Source: Rhabdornis inornatus (Eukaryota > Chordata > Aves > Passeriformes > Rhabdornithidae). Taken from it: a stretch of DNA of 64,000 nucleotides. Below are positions 33,731 through 46,392 of the stretch, piece after piece. The notes under the pieces were generated by a model. The model ran no database searches. It had not been told where the DNA came from and saw nothing but the letters and a program-made list of their open reading frames with translations. The position numbers and the translations under genes were made by a program. Position 1 is the stretch's first letter, and each line of letters opens with the position of its first letter. The stretch is from assembly GCA_013397075.1 (NCBI GenBank), contig VWZS01007474.1, positions 596,791-660,790 of the forward strand, read 5' to 3'.

Positions 33731-34329
33731 CCTGTGGGCGTGAGGGGTTTGCCGCGGGGGAGCGGGAATCTGGGGACTCCGCGGGTGACAAGTCCGAAGC
33801 TAACGGGAGATGAGAGCCAGGCTGTGGAGCTCACCTGGAGATCCCGAAGGCCATGGCCACAGACACCCCTGAACCCTGTGTACTGTGAGGTCCGAGTGAG
33901 CGCTGCTGGGGGCTGAGGCTGCCCCCGTTAGCACAAGTGCTGGTATCCATTATTGCTTCCCCAAAATCCCTGCCACAGGTGCTTTTTGCCGCTTCACGTG
34001 TGCGAGGGTCTGTGGGAAAGGGGCAGCTCTGGTCCATAATGGTCCCACATGGGCATGTGCAGCTCCCTCAGCAGTGTGTGCGCCTCCAGGGCTCATCACC
34101 TCCCTTCATCCCTCCTGCCTCGCAGCCCTGAGCTTTGGCCAGTTTCGGGGAAATCTGGCTTCTCCTGAGTTTCGAGGAGTTTTGAGCGGATCTGGCTCAT
34201 TCCTGGGGCCTCTCCACCTCCTCCGCTGAGGGAAGCACCAGCAGTTTTCCAGGCATCCATGACTTGGGCTGGCAAGGGGAGAGCTGACACCCAGGGCCCA
34301 TTTTCCAAACACGTGAAGCTGCTCCAGTC

Positions 34330-34720
34330 ACCACTCCTGATCCAGTAAATGCTGAAGGTTGGGAAATTAAAATAATAGCTAGATCTGCTTTCAGGAGAGC
34401 GACTCCTCTGTGCAATTATAACATGTATTATCCTCCCTGTGAAAATACATTATATTGAATAAATTCCCTCTCGGAGCAGGGCTATTCATACTGCTCATTT
34501 GTTTCAGTTCAAACATTTTTAGCTCATCTCTCTGGCAGGTTCTGGTGCAGTTTTATACCTTCTCTGCAGCTTATTTATCTGCTTCCCCGTGTTGCAATAG
34601 AGGCCAGCGATAAGAATAAAACCATTACGGATTCGTGAACAGCACTTAGATTTTTAAGAGATAATTTAATCAAAGCTATTAGGAAGGCAGGAAGAAAGAT
34701 TGCTCTTTATTTTATAAAAA
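34330..34720. other. Long AT-rich low-repeat island
   Basis: Nearly 400 bases with AAATTAAAATAATAG, CAATTATAACATGTATTA, AGCGATAAGAATAAAACC and AGATAATTTAATCAAAGC words. Single-copy in appearance, with no frame. It is one of the strongest conserved-element candidates by composition. Confidence 0.4.
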
Positions 34721-35302
34721 AAAAAAAACATATAAAAGGGAGCCTTCATTCTTCTCAGAAAATGTTTTAGCCACCTGAAATCACTCACAAGGACTTGAAA
34801 GGGTGACGGTGTCTTTGCCAGGGAAGAGATCCGTCCCGGAATAGCAAACTTCAAAAGGTGGGTGTTTTGGCACTGCCTTCAAGGAGATACTATTAAGCAG
34901 TTCTGACCTCCCCATTTCCATCCTTTTTCTCCTTTTTTTTTTTCTTCTCTTTTTTTTTTAAGACTTTACAGAGGAGAAACACTTTGTGATTCAGGGAACC
35001 CGTGAATACTTTGCCGGAACATAAATTTCCCCCAGCAATGTTGGGAACACAAGGAGAGCCTTAATCTGCTAATGAATGAGCTCTGCAAAGTGAGACCAGC
35101 TCCGCTGCCACTTCCAGAGGGATTGAATTGCAGGGAGGAAGCTGGAGGAGAGAGATTTTTAAAAGTCCTTCTGCTTTAGCACAAATAAATAATGCATCAG
35201 CACGTCTGGGGTGGCGGCGGGTGAGTCCCTCCCCTGAGGCACTGGGGAGCCCACCCGAAGTTTTCCATGCTCCCAAAACAGGAATGGAATAACACAGGAT
35301 TA

Positions 35303-35572
35303 TAGTGACAGGACAATGGAAATGGCTTCAACTGGCAGAGAGTAAGTTTAGATTAAAAATGAGGAAGAAATTCTTATCTATGGTGAGACCCTGGCAGGGG
35401 TTGCCCAGAGCAGCTGTGGCTGCCCCTGGATCCCTGGAAGTGCCCAAGGCCAGGCTGGACAGGGTTTGGAGCAACCTGGGACAGTGGAAGGTGTCCCTGC
35501 CCACGGCAAGGGGTGGAACAGGATGAGCTTTAATGTCCATCCCAACTCCAACCATTCTTCTCTGATTCTGTG
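35303..35572 (+). mobile_element. CR1 LINE 3' fragment, the longest in the window
   Basis: Plus-strand copy of about 270 bases: GACAGGACAATGGAAATGG, AGATTAAAAATGAGGAAGAA, GGGTTGCCCAGAGCAGCTGT, AGGCCAGGCTGGACAGGGTT and a terminal TTCTCTGATTCTGTG. It is 5'-truncated and contains the 3' UTR section only. Confidence 0.93.
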
Positions 35573-35579
35573 CTCTTTC

Positions 35580-36030
35580 AGATAACGATATCCCTTTAAT
35601 TTAATATCATTATTTTTGACTGGCACTGGCAATTTGGAGCACGGAGTGTCTCCATCTCTCATCCTGACAAATGTACGCTGTAATTCTTTGCCCAAAATGT
35701 CACTCTGCCCTGGCAATGCCTGGCCCTCAGAATGAGAGAGATTTCCCGGGGATTAAAACCGGGCCATTACTCTCTGCTTTAAATGCATTCAAGGTTCTGA
35801 AAGCTGTATCTGCTCTCGTTCTTTTTGTACGAAAAGTTATTGACTTATCAAGGTTAAAATCCATTCCGTATGGCCCAATAAAACAGGGATATCTCCGCAT
35901 CCGTGCTGTCATTTGCAGGTCCGTTTTCATGGCAACAGGGCTCTTTTCTGCACATTAAACGGTTCAGTTGTGCAAAGTTCAGACATTACATAAACACAGA
36001 GGTAACAACACAAAAAAAAAAAATCAATGA
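35580..36030. other. AT-rich low-repeat island next to the CR1 copy
   Basis: About 450 bases of non-repetitive sequence with ATTAAAACCGGGCC, GTTATTGACTTATCAAGG, CCATTCCGTATGG and CCCAATAAAACAGGGATATC words. It begins immediately beyond the CR1 3' end. There is no coding potential. Probable conserved non-coding element. Confidence 0.4.
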
Positions 36031-36686
36031 GCTCATAGGCATGGAAAGAGGAGATAGCATTGATCGGGGCCGCCGTCGATATTTGGGATCGCTGGCTCCT
36101 GCCCCGCGCACAGCCCTCCTGTGCTGGCAGTGAGGACACAAAGGGATGATGAAGGACGTGGAGGGGGAAATGGCACCTTCACCTCCCTGCCAGCTCCTGC
36201 CTGTTTTTAATGGCACCAGGGCACAGCAAGGGACGTAGGCATACCCACTCACCCCGCTGAGGTTTATCAGTGCCAGTGGTGCTGTCATCACTCAAGTGGG
36301 TCCTTCCCATGGCTGGTTTTTGGCTCACAACCCCACTTCTCATTCCCATTAATCCTTAGAGGTTTCCCCCATCTCCCAGCTGTTTCCAAATGCAGCTCTC
36401 CAGGGCATGGGAGTCTAAGAGGTGGCTCCAGGCAAGGACAGGACACCTGGGGGACACAAACTCTGGCGGCCCCAGCAGCACCATGCTGAGGACACAGAGC
36501 ACGGGTGGGGTGCAGGGTGTTGGGACGGGAGACTTTGATGCTGATGGGAGATGTGAAGCTTTTTGCTTCCCAGTCAGAGGGGAGAGAGAGATTCCGGCGT
36601 TAAAATGCTCGTTAGAGGAGAGACACCAACATCTGTTGGGAAAACAAATGGAGAGCAGAGTGAGACGGCCAGGGGCAGCCAGGCGT

Positions 36687-36745
36687 GAAGAGGAAGAGGA
36701 GGAGGAGGAGGAGGAGNGGAGGAGGAGGAGGAGGAGGAGGAGGAA
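36687..36745 (+). repeat. GGA microsatellite with one unresolved base
   Basis: (GGA)n on the plus strand with a single N at 36717, probably a collapsed or length-uncertain site. Confidence 0.93.
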
Positions 36746-39700
36746 GGCAGGCAGGAGTGGGGGTCTCTCCAAGCTGCTGCTGTGGCACAGAGGATCTGCT
36801 GCCCCTCGCCCTGTGCCAGTGCATGGGCTCATTCCTGGATCCCAAATCTCACCAGAGTGAGAGCAGAATTTGCCCACAGGGAAAAAATGGTCCCTTACAG
36901 CTCCTTGCTGGGGTTCTCAGGGCCTGAAGCTCCCTGAGCGCTGGGGCCAGGCTGGGAGAGCTGAATTCAGGGGGCACAGAGGGCACAGAGGGCAGGCAGC
37001 TGATCCAGGCTCAGAAAGCTCCTCTTTGGGCAAGGAGCTGTGTCCAGGAGCATCCACCCTGCTGTCCCCCTGGGTGTCACTGCTGTGGGTAAGCACAGAG
37101 ATGGAGCTGGGCAGCATTTGGGGGCAGCTGCCTTGGGTGCTGCAGGGTCAGCAAGGCAGAACCTCCCATGCTCTGTGCTTGCTTCCCCCTGGTTTATTTA
37201 TAGATTCAGCAAGTTATTCAGCTGAAACAAATCCCCATTCCAGCCGGGTCCCGGGGCCAACAGTGCCTGCGTCATCTCCCAGTGCATCAGGCAGAATTTT
37301 CTGAGGGGCACTGCCAGCCCCATAACACCACCCTGGCATCTGCAGGGCCAGGGGGTGACCTGGGCAGGGTGACAGCCCCCAGGGTGCAGGTGGTGACATA
37401 AAAGCCACCCCGAAAGCAAGACAGGATGGACTGTCCGTGGTGGGGGGATCAGGGTGTGGGGTGAGGGGTGGGCTGGATGCGGTGAGGGGCTGGGGTCCAG
37501 CCTGCCCCCCCTCCCAGCCCCCAGCCCCCTTGACAGCGATGCTGGGAGCAAGTGCTCGCTGCCAGCCCGAGTCTATTTTTATTCCCTGCTTAAAAATATC
37601 CCCGTCCGGGTCACTGGCACATGATGGATCATCGTTCCTGCGACTCCCCTCAGGGTCTTCCCAGCTCCAGCACAAGGAGCAGAGTCCAGCTTCCTGCAAG
37701 AGCCCCCCGCACCCTTCCCATCCTGTAAAAGCACCGAGGGGACACCACAGCCCCCACACTGTGGGGTGCAGAAATATCCACGTGCTCCTGGGGCTGGAGG
37801 GTGATAAACAGCAGCCCCAGCCCTGCCCCAGCGTGGTCCTGTGCCAGCTCTGCATCCCAGCAGTGACCAGGAGCATCCTGAGGTCACTGTGTCCTCGCTC
37901 TCCACTCTCACAGCCCTGCCAGTGGCCAAGCAGATCCTGTGCATTTTTCTTCCCTCCTGATGGTATTTTGTGCAAAATTCAACCTATTTCACCCAAAATA
38001 TTGGGTGAAAGCCCTTTGAGGGGCCGGTAGTGTAAGGAGGAGCCAATTCCAGCCTGTGGAGTATTTTCTATCCCTGTTAGTCCTGAGGCTCTGATGCCAC
38101 CTGAGATAAGGTGCTGACTGACAGGTGATTTGGTTTTATCTCACCTGGGGATGTTGCATATCCGGCACTGGACTGTCCCTCTTTGTGCTGGAGTGCTCAA
38201 AAGCATCACTGGGTGGAGACAAGGCCGAGAAGCCTCAGGGGGGTCCCCAGGCTCCAGCTGCAGAGGGGACCCTCTGTGGGCAGAGCAAAGGTGCTGCTCA
38301 CAGGGAGGGCTTGGTGGGCACAGCTGTTGTCCTTCACCACTGTGGGCATCACCTCTTTCCTGCTGGTCCCCAGGGTGCCAGGGCCCCTGAGCTCTTCACA
38401 GGGAATTCACCAGCTCCTTGGCAAAACCTTTTTGCTCTGTGAGTGACCAGTTCCTGGAAGAGGACACGATCAGGCCAGGCCTCATGGTGCTGCTGGGCTT
38501 GTGCGTGGTGTTCCCTACCTCCCCCCCACACTAATATTTTCCTCCCATTGCTTTCTAGCCAGTTTCCTTCTGCCCCAAAAGTCTCCATTGTGGTGTTTAA
38601 CTGCATTTATGGAGCAGTGCTGGGATGTGCTGCCAGCCTGGATTACAGGGTGGTCCCTGCCAAGGGGGCAGCCCCAGGAAGCTCAGCTACAGGAACGAAA
38701 GCAGAGCGAGCTGGAGATTCCCAGGAGATCTTCACCTTTAACTTATTTGCTTCTTTCCCCTCCAAATCTGCTGACATTTGGAAAAGGGGAATCGTTGCAA
38801 TTTGCTTGTTTCAGCAGGTTCCCCCTCTCCCTGTGCTGCTCCCAGCTCTTCCGGGCTGTCAGCGGCCCCAGCACCGTGGAAGGCACCAACTGTGGTGGGA
38901 GAAGGAAGGTGAATGATCCCTGAACCTTCCACAGTGGGACAGAGCAGAGCCCAGGGCACCAAGCAACGCCCAGTGGCTCCAAGCAATGCCAAACAGTGGG
39001 ATCAGAACCCCTGTGCCCCCCATCTGGGCTGCCAGGAGAACTGGCACAGGCCCTCATCCTTTCAGCCAGGGAAGCACCCGATTCAATCCTCCTGACAGTC
39101 AGGAATTTCAAATGATTTATTAAAAATGTATAGAGCCGGGTTGTCAGTGTCGCTGCTCTGATAAGAGCGTCGTCTCCCTTGGCAGCCGCCGGGTTTGTGT
39201 TCCCCTCACTCAATCCGCTCCAGGGGGAAGGATCCTTCCATTTGCATGTTAATTTTTGGCCCATTGCTGCAGGCAAACCCATGCAGGTTCCATGAACTGA
39301 GCCATGACCTCTGGGAAAGCATTGTTGAGTCACCTGCCCACACCTGTCTCTGTCCCTTGTCCAGCCTGGCCGTGCCACTGTGGCCAGGACAGCACCAGGC
39401 TCAGCTCCTCCAGTCCCCTCTGCCCCTTTTGGCTCCTTGGGATCTGGAGGTCCCTTTCTGTTGACCCACAGCACCCAGGGAAGGTTAATGGAGACACAGA
39501 GAGCACAAGGAACTCCGTTCCTACGTGGCTTATTCCAGAGAAGGAGCAATGGGACATCTTGGCAGCTCTGCCATCCATCCACGCCATCCATCCCTGTCCC
39601 TGTTACCTGGCACTGGGACCTGCCCATGTCCTCAGCAGGGTGTGCCCAAGCCCATTGCCTCCACGGCAGATGATCAATTTAAATCAGGATTTTCTCCTGT

Positions 39701-41684
39701 TTTTTCAAAAAATGCTTTTTCTGCAGCACCCTGGTTTTCCCTGTAAGCCCAGCTGGCAGCATGGGGCATCCCCAGCCCTGCTTGGGCTGTGATTGTTCTG
39801 TGGGACCATCCTCACCATCCTCACCATCCTCAGCTTGGGGCTGGGGATGAGGCAGCCAGGTCTCAGTGACCGAGCCAGCACAGCGTCGCCATCAGCACAG
39901 CTCCGCCTTTGTGTGACGCCAGGACCGTGCAAATCAGGCTCAGTGTGCCCCCGAGCTGGGCTCTGCATGGAGCCAGCCCCGAAATCTCTCCTGGAAAAGG
40001 CACAGCACTCCCAGGCAACAGCCTTGTTCCAGGATAACAGGAGCCTGGCAGGGCTCCCACATGAGGGCTGCCAAGCCCAGTGGATTGGCAGGACCACCAC
40101 ACCTCCTGTGGCATCCTGCTCCCAGACCCCATTCCCAGAACTCTGCTCCAAATATTCCTCTTCTGGAAGTCATCTCCCAGAACCCAGCTCGCAGCACCGT
40201 GTCCCCAGGAACATGCTCCCAACATCCCTCTCCCAGCATCCCACTGCTCACAGCCCAGCCACGCCACCCCCTCTCCCAATTTTGAGGCCGATTATGGCTC
40301 AGAAACTAGCACGGTGCCCAGACGTACAATCCCAATTAGGTTTTGCTTCAAACTAATTAACCACCATTATAAGTTTTCCATTTTGGAGCAGGTTTCCACG
40401 GGACAGTCCTGCTGGGTGGTTTGGAGCTGGGTGCCAGCAGAGCTCCAAAGCCTGGGGTGTCCCTTGTGTGGGAGGAACACTGCTGACCCCACCTTGTCAC
40501 CCTGGGGTCGCTTCCCACAGCCTTGAATCCCTGTGGATGGTGCTGAGCACCAGAGTGGTCCCTGTCCCATCCTTGAGGACACCCACATTGGGCTGACAAC
40601 CATGACAGGGTGCTGGAGGCCTTGACTCCTGCTGCATCCCATGGCAGTGGGGATCCCATGGGAATAGGGAGGAGGTGGCAGCTCTGGATGGTGCCGGGCA
40701 TCTCTGGGCTCTGGGGCCGGGGGGCCTCGTGCATGGCTGAGCTTTCTGTGCCCTCCCGCCGCGGGCTTTGATCCGCACGGCCGAAGAGCAAAGGCAGCGC
40801 CTTTGTGCGCCGGGAGGCTTTGAAGTCTCCCAAAACGGGGCACAGGGGAGTGACTGGCCCCTCTCTGCCGGCCCAGCTACACTTTCACTCCCCTTTTATT
40901 TCCTTCTTCCCAATTAGGAGCCACCTCCGGCAATAAAACCTGTAAATTTTCCCTGGCCAGGGCTGGGGGCTGTGACACCTCACAGAACCCCCTGGGGGTC
41001 CCAAAACTCTCCCTCCCACCCTCTGTGGCCACACTGATGTGTTCCCCCAGCACAAGACTCCCAGTGACTTCCCCAGGGACAGGCAGGTCCTGTCCAGTGG
41101 GTGACACTAATTTTCTCTGTCCTTAATTCTCATCCCGTTTTTAATTTCCCATTCCAAAAGCAGGCGCAAAGAGCCGCTCTTTTCCAACCCCCCCCCTTTC
41201 CCTTTCGGTGGCTCCACTGAGCCCCGGGAGGCTGAGCAGAGCCCGGTGGGGACGTGTGAGCCTGGGTTTTTTTTGTGAGAAAAATGCACATTGATCATTT
41301 CTGGGAATCAGGCTGTGTTTTTTACTCTGAAGCATCCATTATACACAGCTGCTTAATTGACGAGCGCTGCCGAGTCACCTCGGCTGCCGGAGTAAAACAG
41401 CCTAAAAGCTCCAGCGCAGAGGAAGTCCGTGCTTTATAAATTGATTCAGTGGGAGAGAGAGAGAGTGAGTGAAAAAAAAACATTAATTACAGATGCTTCT
41501 GTGGGCACTGTTTTATGGCAGCGAGACCAGGATGTGGGCAATTCTCCTAAATGTGCTGATTAGACAGCACTTCATGTCTGGGAGCACATTAAATGGGCTC
41601 TGTAAAGCTATTAAAGATGCAGCGCCATAAAGAATTGACAAGAGCGAGAGGCAGCGATGCAGCCCCGGGCTCTTGCAGGGCTCC

Positions 41685-41830
41685 AGCTCAGCTCCTGCCC
41701 CGTTCCTGCCCCATTCTTGCCCCAGGCTCCTTCCCAGTTCCTACCCAGTTCCTGCCTTGCTCATGCCCCAGGCTCCTTCCCAGCTCCAGCCCAGTTCCTG
41801 TCCCAGGCTCCTGCCCAGCTTCTGGAAACT
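41685..41830 (+). repeat. Degenerate CAGTTCCTGCCC / CAGGCTCC tandem tract
   Basis: Alternating CCCAGTTCCTGCC and CCCCAGGCTCCTTCC words spaced 12-16 bases; about ten diverged units. Confidence 0.75.
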
Positions 41831-43984
41831 TCTGCTGTCCAGAGGACAGACCCCCTGAGACTGAACAGGATGAAAGTCAGGGGGCTTTGGGTGCTGCTCT
41901 GGCTTCACCCACAGTCTTTGCCCACCCCGAGAGGAAGGAGCCATCCCGTGGCTCCAGGATCTGCTCCCAGCAGCCCGGAGTGACCCCGGTGCAGCGGGCG
42001 CGGGGCCGGCCGGGCGTGCGATGTTAACACAGCACAAATCAATTTGTCAGGACACAGCTCACCAATTAGCACTGCTGGGATTATTACTCATTTGCACACT
42101 GCAGGTTTCAGGGAATTAATCAGGGGCTTACGGGTAGCTGGGACAGCAGGGGTGGAAAGGGTGATGCTGGCACCCAGCACTGCTGATGGTGCCTGGAGCC
42201 ATGCTGGAGGTGTCCGGTGTTTTCCTGGAACCAGGGGGATTTGGCCCTTGGAGGACACCCCGATATAACAACCATTCCCTTCCCTGGAGCCCCACATCCC
42301 CACCCACACCCCAGCTGTGCCAGATCCTGGCTGCCGTGGGACATGGAGCGGAAAAAAGTGAGCCCAAGGCAAAGTGACGCCTCCCACATCATCCCAGGGA
42401 GGTGACACTGAGTGGTGTCACCCAGCCACACCTGGTTTGGGGAGCAAGCAGGGCCCTGGTCCTGCCATGGCAGTGGAGGCACTGAGGGAAGCGGTGCTGG
42501 TGCTGGTGCCAGGGATTTTCAGCATCAAATGGGTCACCCAGGCAGGATTGTGAGCAGGAACGGAGTCACAGTGTGTGAGCAAACAGGATGGGAATTCACA
42601 ATCCGGGCTATCAACTAAAACAGCGCTGGGCTGGGCTGTTCACTGCTGTGGGCATGGGAGCACCCCCGGATCCCACTCTGCAACACAGGGACACCCACCT
42701 TCCCTGGGACCCTGTCCCTGCCCTGCTCAGGATCCAGGTGCCCTGGGGGGTGCCCCAGCCCCTGTCCCTGCTCCTGCCCCGGCTGGGGATCCCTGAGCTG
42801 CCTGGCTGTGGATGCTGCTGGGAGCTGGGAGATGTGTGCAGTGCCAGCTCCAGCCCGCCGTCCCTCTGATGGATAATCGATCCCTCCGAGCCGGGGAGAG
42901 ACACCCTGTCCAAACGCATCAGGATTGAAATGCCAACCTCCCTAATGCGATTTTACAATCTCCTATAATCGAGTGGCAGTGAAACTTCCCCTTCCCCAGG
43001 CTCCCCTCCCATCGCAGGGCACGTGGATTGTGGCTGCATCCCCTCCAAAGTCGTGCTCTCCGTGAGGGTCAACTCCCCTCTGGGATGAGACGTGGCCTCA
43101 GGGTGCCCTGGGGTGCCAGGGGCAACCTTCTGCCAGCCTCCTGGACTGATGAACCTCTGCCCCAAAATATGGCCATGCTGATGTACAGCTATCCAAACCC
43201 ACAGCCATCCCAAATCCACAGCTGTCCCCAGTCCACCTCCCCGGGGTCCCTGCAGCTGGATGAGCACCCCTTGCCTTCCCAGCCCCCCAAAATTGCAAAT
43301 GAAGCCCCAAAGAGTGCCATGGGTATTTGGGAGTCTTGTACCCCAAATAGGCTCCACTACCTCTCCCAGAGCCCAGGGGAAGGTGCAGAGCTGTCACTGA
43401 CTGACAGCGCTGAGATCCCAACACCTTTTCTGTGGGAACAAAGCCACAGCAGCCCCTTGACCCCATGTAAACCCCAAAGCAGGGCTGGGGGCTGCAGGGG
43501 GGTCTGGCATGGCCATGAGGCTGAGCCTGCTGGGAACCCCAGCACAGCTCAAGGTTAGTGCTGGTAATTAAGGGCTGGGATTTGCATGCAGCAAATGACT
43601 CCAGCTAATTACAGGTTTAAAAGGAAAACGATCGGAGAGAGGATTGTTTGCAAAATTGGGGCACGGCGGAGGAAGGGAGGCAGAGGAAGGGACGTTCTGC
43701 TGGGCTCTGGAGGTCACCAGGCTGGCTGAGCCATCACCCTGCACATCTGGGGACAGCACAGTTGGGTGGCCGTGGCAGGAGCTGGCAGTGCCACAATGGC
43801 CACAGGGTTGAACCATCAGGTCAATGAGCCCCGAGGGATGCAGAGTGACCCCCAGCTCTTGGGGTGCTCCTTTTGGGGCCCCCCAGCCCCAGGCCAGGCT
43901 CCCACACCCCCCACACGTGGGCAGAGCGTGGCACTGTGGCTGCTGGGCCACTGCCAACTTACACCCCACCCCCCCCAAAAAAAA

Positions 43985-44370
43985 TAGTTACAAATGCCAA
44001 GGTGCTGAATTGATTCATTTAATTTTCTCTTCTCATTTGATCAAGAGCAGGGTGACATTTGGCAAAAGTTGCTGATGAGGGATTGAATGATTAATTGTCA
44101 TGACAACCATTCCTGGTTAATGACAGGGATGAGATTGTGCCGGCATAAAAGCCGGAGAGTGGCCTTGAGTGCCGCGGTGCTAAATTACCAGGCATGTCAC
44201 TGTTTGTGCTTTTGGTAAAACGTGGCCATGCGTTTCTAATGAGAGGTTAACTGTGTCCCCAAAGTAATTACAACTGATTGAAGAGGTAGTTAGTAATTAG
44301 AGGATTAACTGTAATGAGTCTCACCTGCAGCTGTTGCCATAGTTACAGTATTTTAGATGATCGGAGTTAA
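43985..44370. promoter_or_regulatory. AT-rich island with TGACA cluster and palindrome
   Basis: Low-repeat sequence with five TGACA/TGTCA words at 44053-44057, 44096-44100, 44101-44105, 44121-44125 and 44195-44199. The middle pair forms the perfect palindrome TTGTCATGACAA (44095-44106). It is followed by CCATTCCTGG (TEAD-like), and many TAAT words run on to 44320. This is the motif core of TALE homeodomain (MEIS/PKNOX/TGIF) sites. Enhancer function is inferred. Confidence 0.45.
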
Positions 44371-45654
44371 AATAGGACGAGGTGCTGGCAGAAGTGGCTC
44401 TGCCCCTTGGGGCATCCTGGGGGCTTGGGTGGGCTGGTGTCCCCCTGCACCCACAGGGTGTCCCACGGGCATGGAACTGCCAGGGAATCCCATCCCAAAA
44501 CTCCAGGATGCCGAGCAGAGCATCCCTGGCAGCCCTGGGCACCGCGGAGGAGCAGCAGGTGGGAGTCCCACTCTGCCAACAGATTTCCAAGGGCAGGGAA
44601 GTCACCAAAAAAGCTTAAATCCTCAAATTCTGACAGCCAGGGCTGGCTCTCTCTGGGAGCCAGGAAGGGGGGAGCACAAGCAGGGACGGGGATGTCCCCA
44701 GAGCATCTCTGGCATCCTCCAGAATCCCTGAGCTCTGGGTGCACCAAAATGCCGCCTCCACTGCCCAACCTGAGCTTGTTCCAACTCTCCTGATTCTCTG
44801 CTTTCACGGCTGACAATTTACAGGCCGATGTAAAACCTCCAAGTACAGTATCTTTAATTATTCCATCCATAAATGATAAGAGCCATTCATTTCAGGGCTC
44901 TCATTACGAATTTATACCCCTGTTTAATGTGCTCACTAACAGCAGACATCCCACAGCTCGCAGAGAAATATTGAACAATCCTTTCTGGAAGAGCTGAGCG
45001 GATACTGCCGGAGCTATTTTGGACTCGGGAAGAGAGATGGGCAAAGCAGGGGGGGATTGGGCTTTAAAATTAAGTGTGAACCCCTCACCCCAGGGAGGTC
45101 TGGGGGCTCCAAGGGGAGGTGGCTCAAAGCTTTTCATCCAGAATTCCGAGTGGAATTCTGCTGCTGCTTTTTTTCTGGATGTGCTGGTGGTTGAAAGCGA
45201 GCTTCATTTTGATATAAGTATAAAAATAGTGCTTTATATATGACTATAACTACGGGGAGGCTTTTGCGAAGGCTTCACTTGAAATAAAAAAAGAAAAAAA
45301 GAGAAATCCCAAGTATTCACATTTCCAAGCAAACACCCTGAGTTGGTTTGACCTTTCACAATTTTTGCCTGGATTATTTTTCAATACAAAACCCGTGTGC
45401 TCCCAGGTTGGAATCAATCCCTCCCATGCCGTTTGCCTTCGGGAGCTGCCACCTCTGTTGTTTCTTTTCCCAGGGACAGGGTGGTCCAAGAGCATTTGCC
45501 CAGTTTTCAGTTTCCCAGGATTTTAAGGCATTTCTCCTCCTGCTGGTGGTGTCCTGAGTCCCACAGGTGGGACCATGGTGATGGGGAAAAGGAGTGGGCA
45601 TCATCCACCCCCCAACACCACATCCCGGGATCCTGGTGTTTTCCAGCCATCAGT

Positions 45655-45795
45655 GATGGAATCATGGAATCCCAGAGTGGTTTGGGTGGGAAGGCACCTT
45701 AAAGCTCATCCAGTTCCATGCCCTGCCGTGGGCTGGGACACCTTGCACTAGACCAGGTTGCTCCAAGGTTGTCCCCAAACTTTGGGACAGGACGT
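45655..45795 (-). mobile_element. CR1 LINE 3' fragment
   Basis: Minus-strand copy: ATGGAATCATGGAATCCCAG, GGTTTGGGTGGGAAGGCACC, TTAAAGCTCATCCAGTTCCA and CTAGACCAGGTTGCTCCAAG. The far end is unclear. Confidence 0.9.
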
Positions 45796-46153
45796 GTCTT
45801 TATGGAGACTTTCAAACCACTTCTGCTGAGCCTGGAGGCAAAGCACACCATGTCTGCTGTAAATTGTCAAAAAAACCAAATGTAACATAATTAATGGGAA
45901 TATTGTCTCTCAGGTCTTGAAGTTTTTATAACAAATCTTAAATTTAGAAGCTGCCAGGGCTCCTTTAAAGAGGAATTAATCAGAGGTGCTGTAATTGGCC
46001 ATGAGGAGTAGCCCCTGTGAGAGATAAGCTCATAATGAGCTGTCACTGCCGGGTGGCTTTGGAGTATGAACACCCAAATTAGTAAACAGGGATAATTGGC
46101 TGTCCCCTCCCTCGGGAAGCCTTGCTGGTCCCTGCAATCCCTGCCAGAGCTGG

Positions 46154-46231
46154 GGATGGATGGATGGATGGATGGATGGATGGATGGATGGATGGATGGA
46201 TGGATGGATGGATGGATGGATGGATGGATGG
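46154..46231 (+). repeat. (GGAT)n tetranucleotide microsatellite
   Basis: About nineteen perfect GGAT units, uninterrupted and so probably polymorphic in length. Confidence 0.97.
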
Positions 46232-46392
46232 GGAGCTCTCCAGGTGGGATGTTCCCTGGAGGGGACAGTGCCTGGTTGTGATGCTTAGTTGGTGGGACAC
46301 AGCCCAGATGCAAAGCCTGATGTTTGGGATGCTCAGTGGATGAGATGTCCAACAGGTGGACATCCCAATATTCATGGGATTGGATGCTCATT

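Larger units (their letters stand above)
32270..33860. promoter_or_regulatory. CpG island, probable FAM222A promoter region
   Basis: CpG density rises from about 32.3 kb and peaks in the bases flanking an assembly gap (33110-33261 and 33646-33690). Long GC-driven open frames here have no family resemblance. The location upstream of the FAM222A coding exons and the SBS-like sites make it the best candidate for the missing 5' exon and start site of FAM222A, possibly bidirectional. A minus-strand CAG/GTGAGC donor-like sequence lies at 33831-33837. No TATA box is seen. Confidence 0.5.
33870..46150. other. Intergenic or upstream non-coding tract, left part
   Basis: No coding exon, tRNA or other RNA gene is recognised. 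Besides the entries listed separately there are AT-rich low-repeat islands at about 34980-35200, 41100-41165, 41330-41640, 42020-42125, 44790-45000, 45140-45380 and 45860-46090. Between them lies GC-rich anonymous sequence (36080-41090, with one GGA tract) in which I see nothing definite. Confidence 0.6.

Noticed and set aside
32447..33791. Long frames crossing the N run on both strands
   Set aside because: They are open only because N codons contain no stops.
46079..46391. Frames with Met-Asp-Gly-Trp or His-Pro-Ser-Ile repeats
   Set aside because: Direct translation of the (GGAT)n microsatellite.
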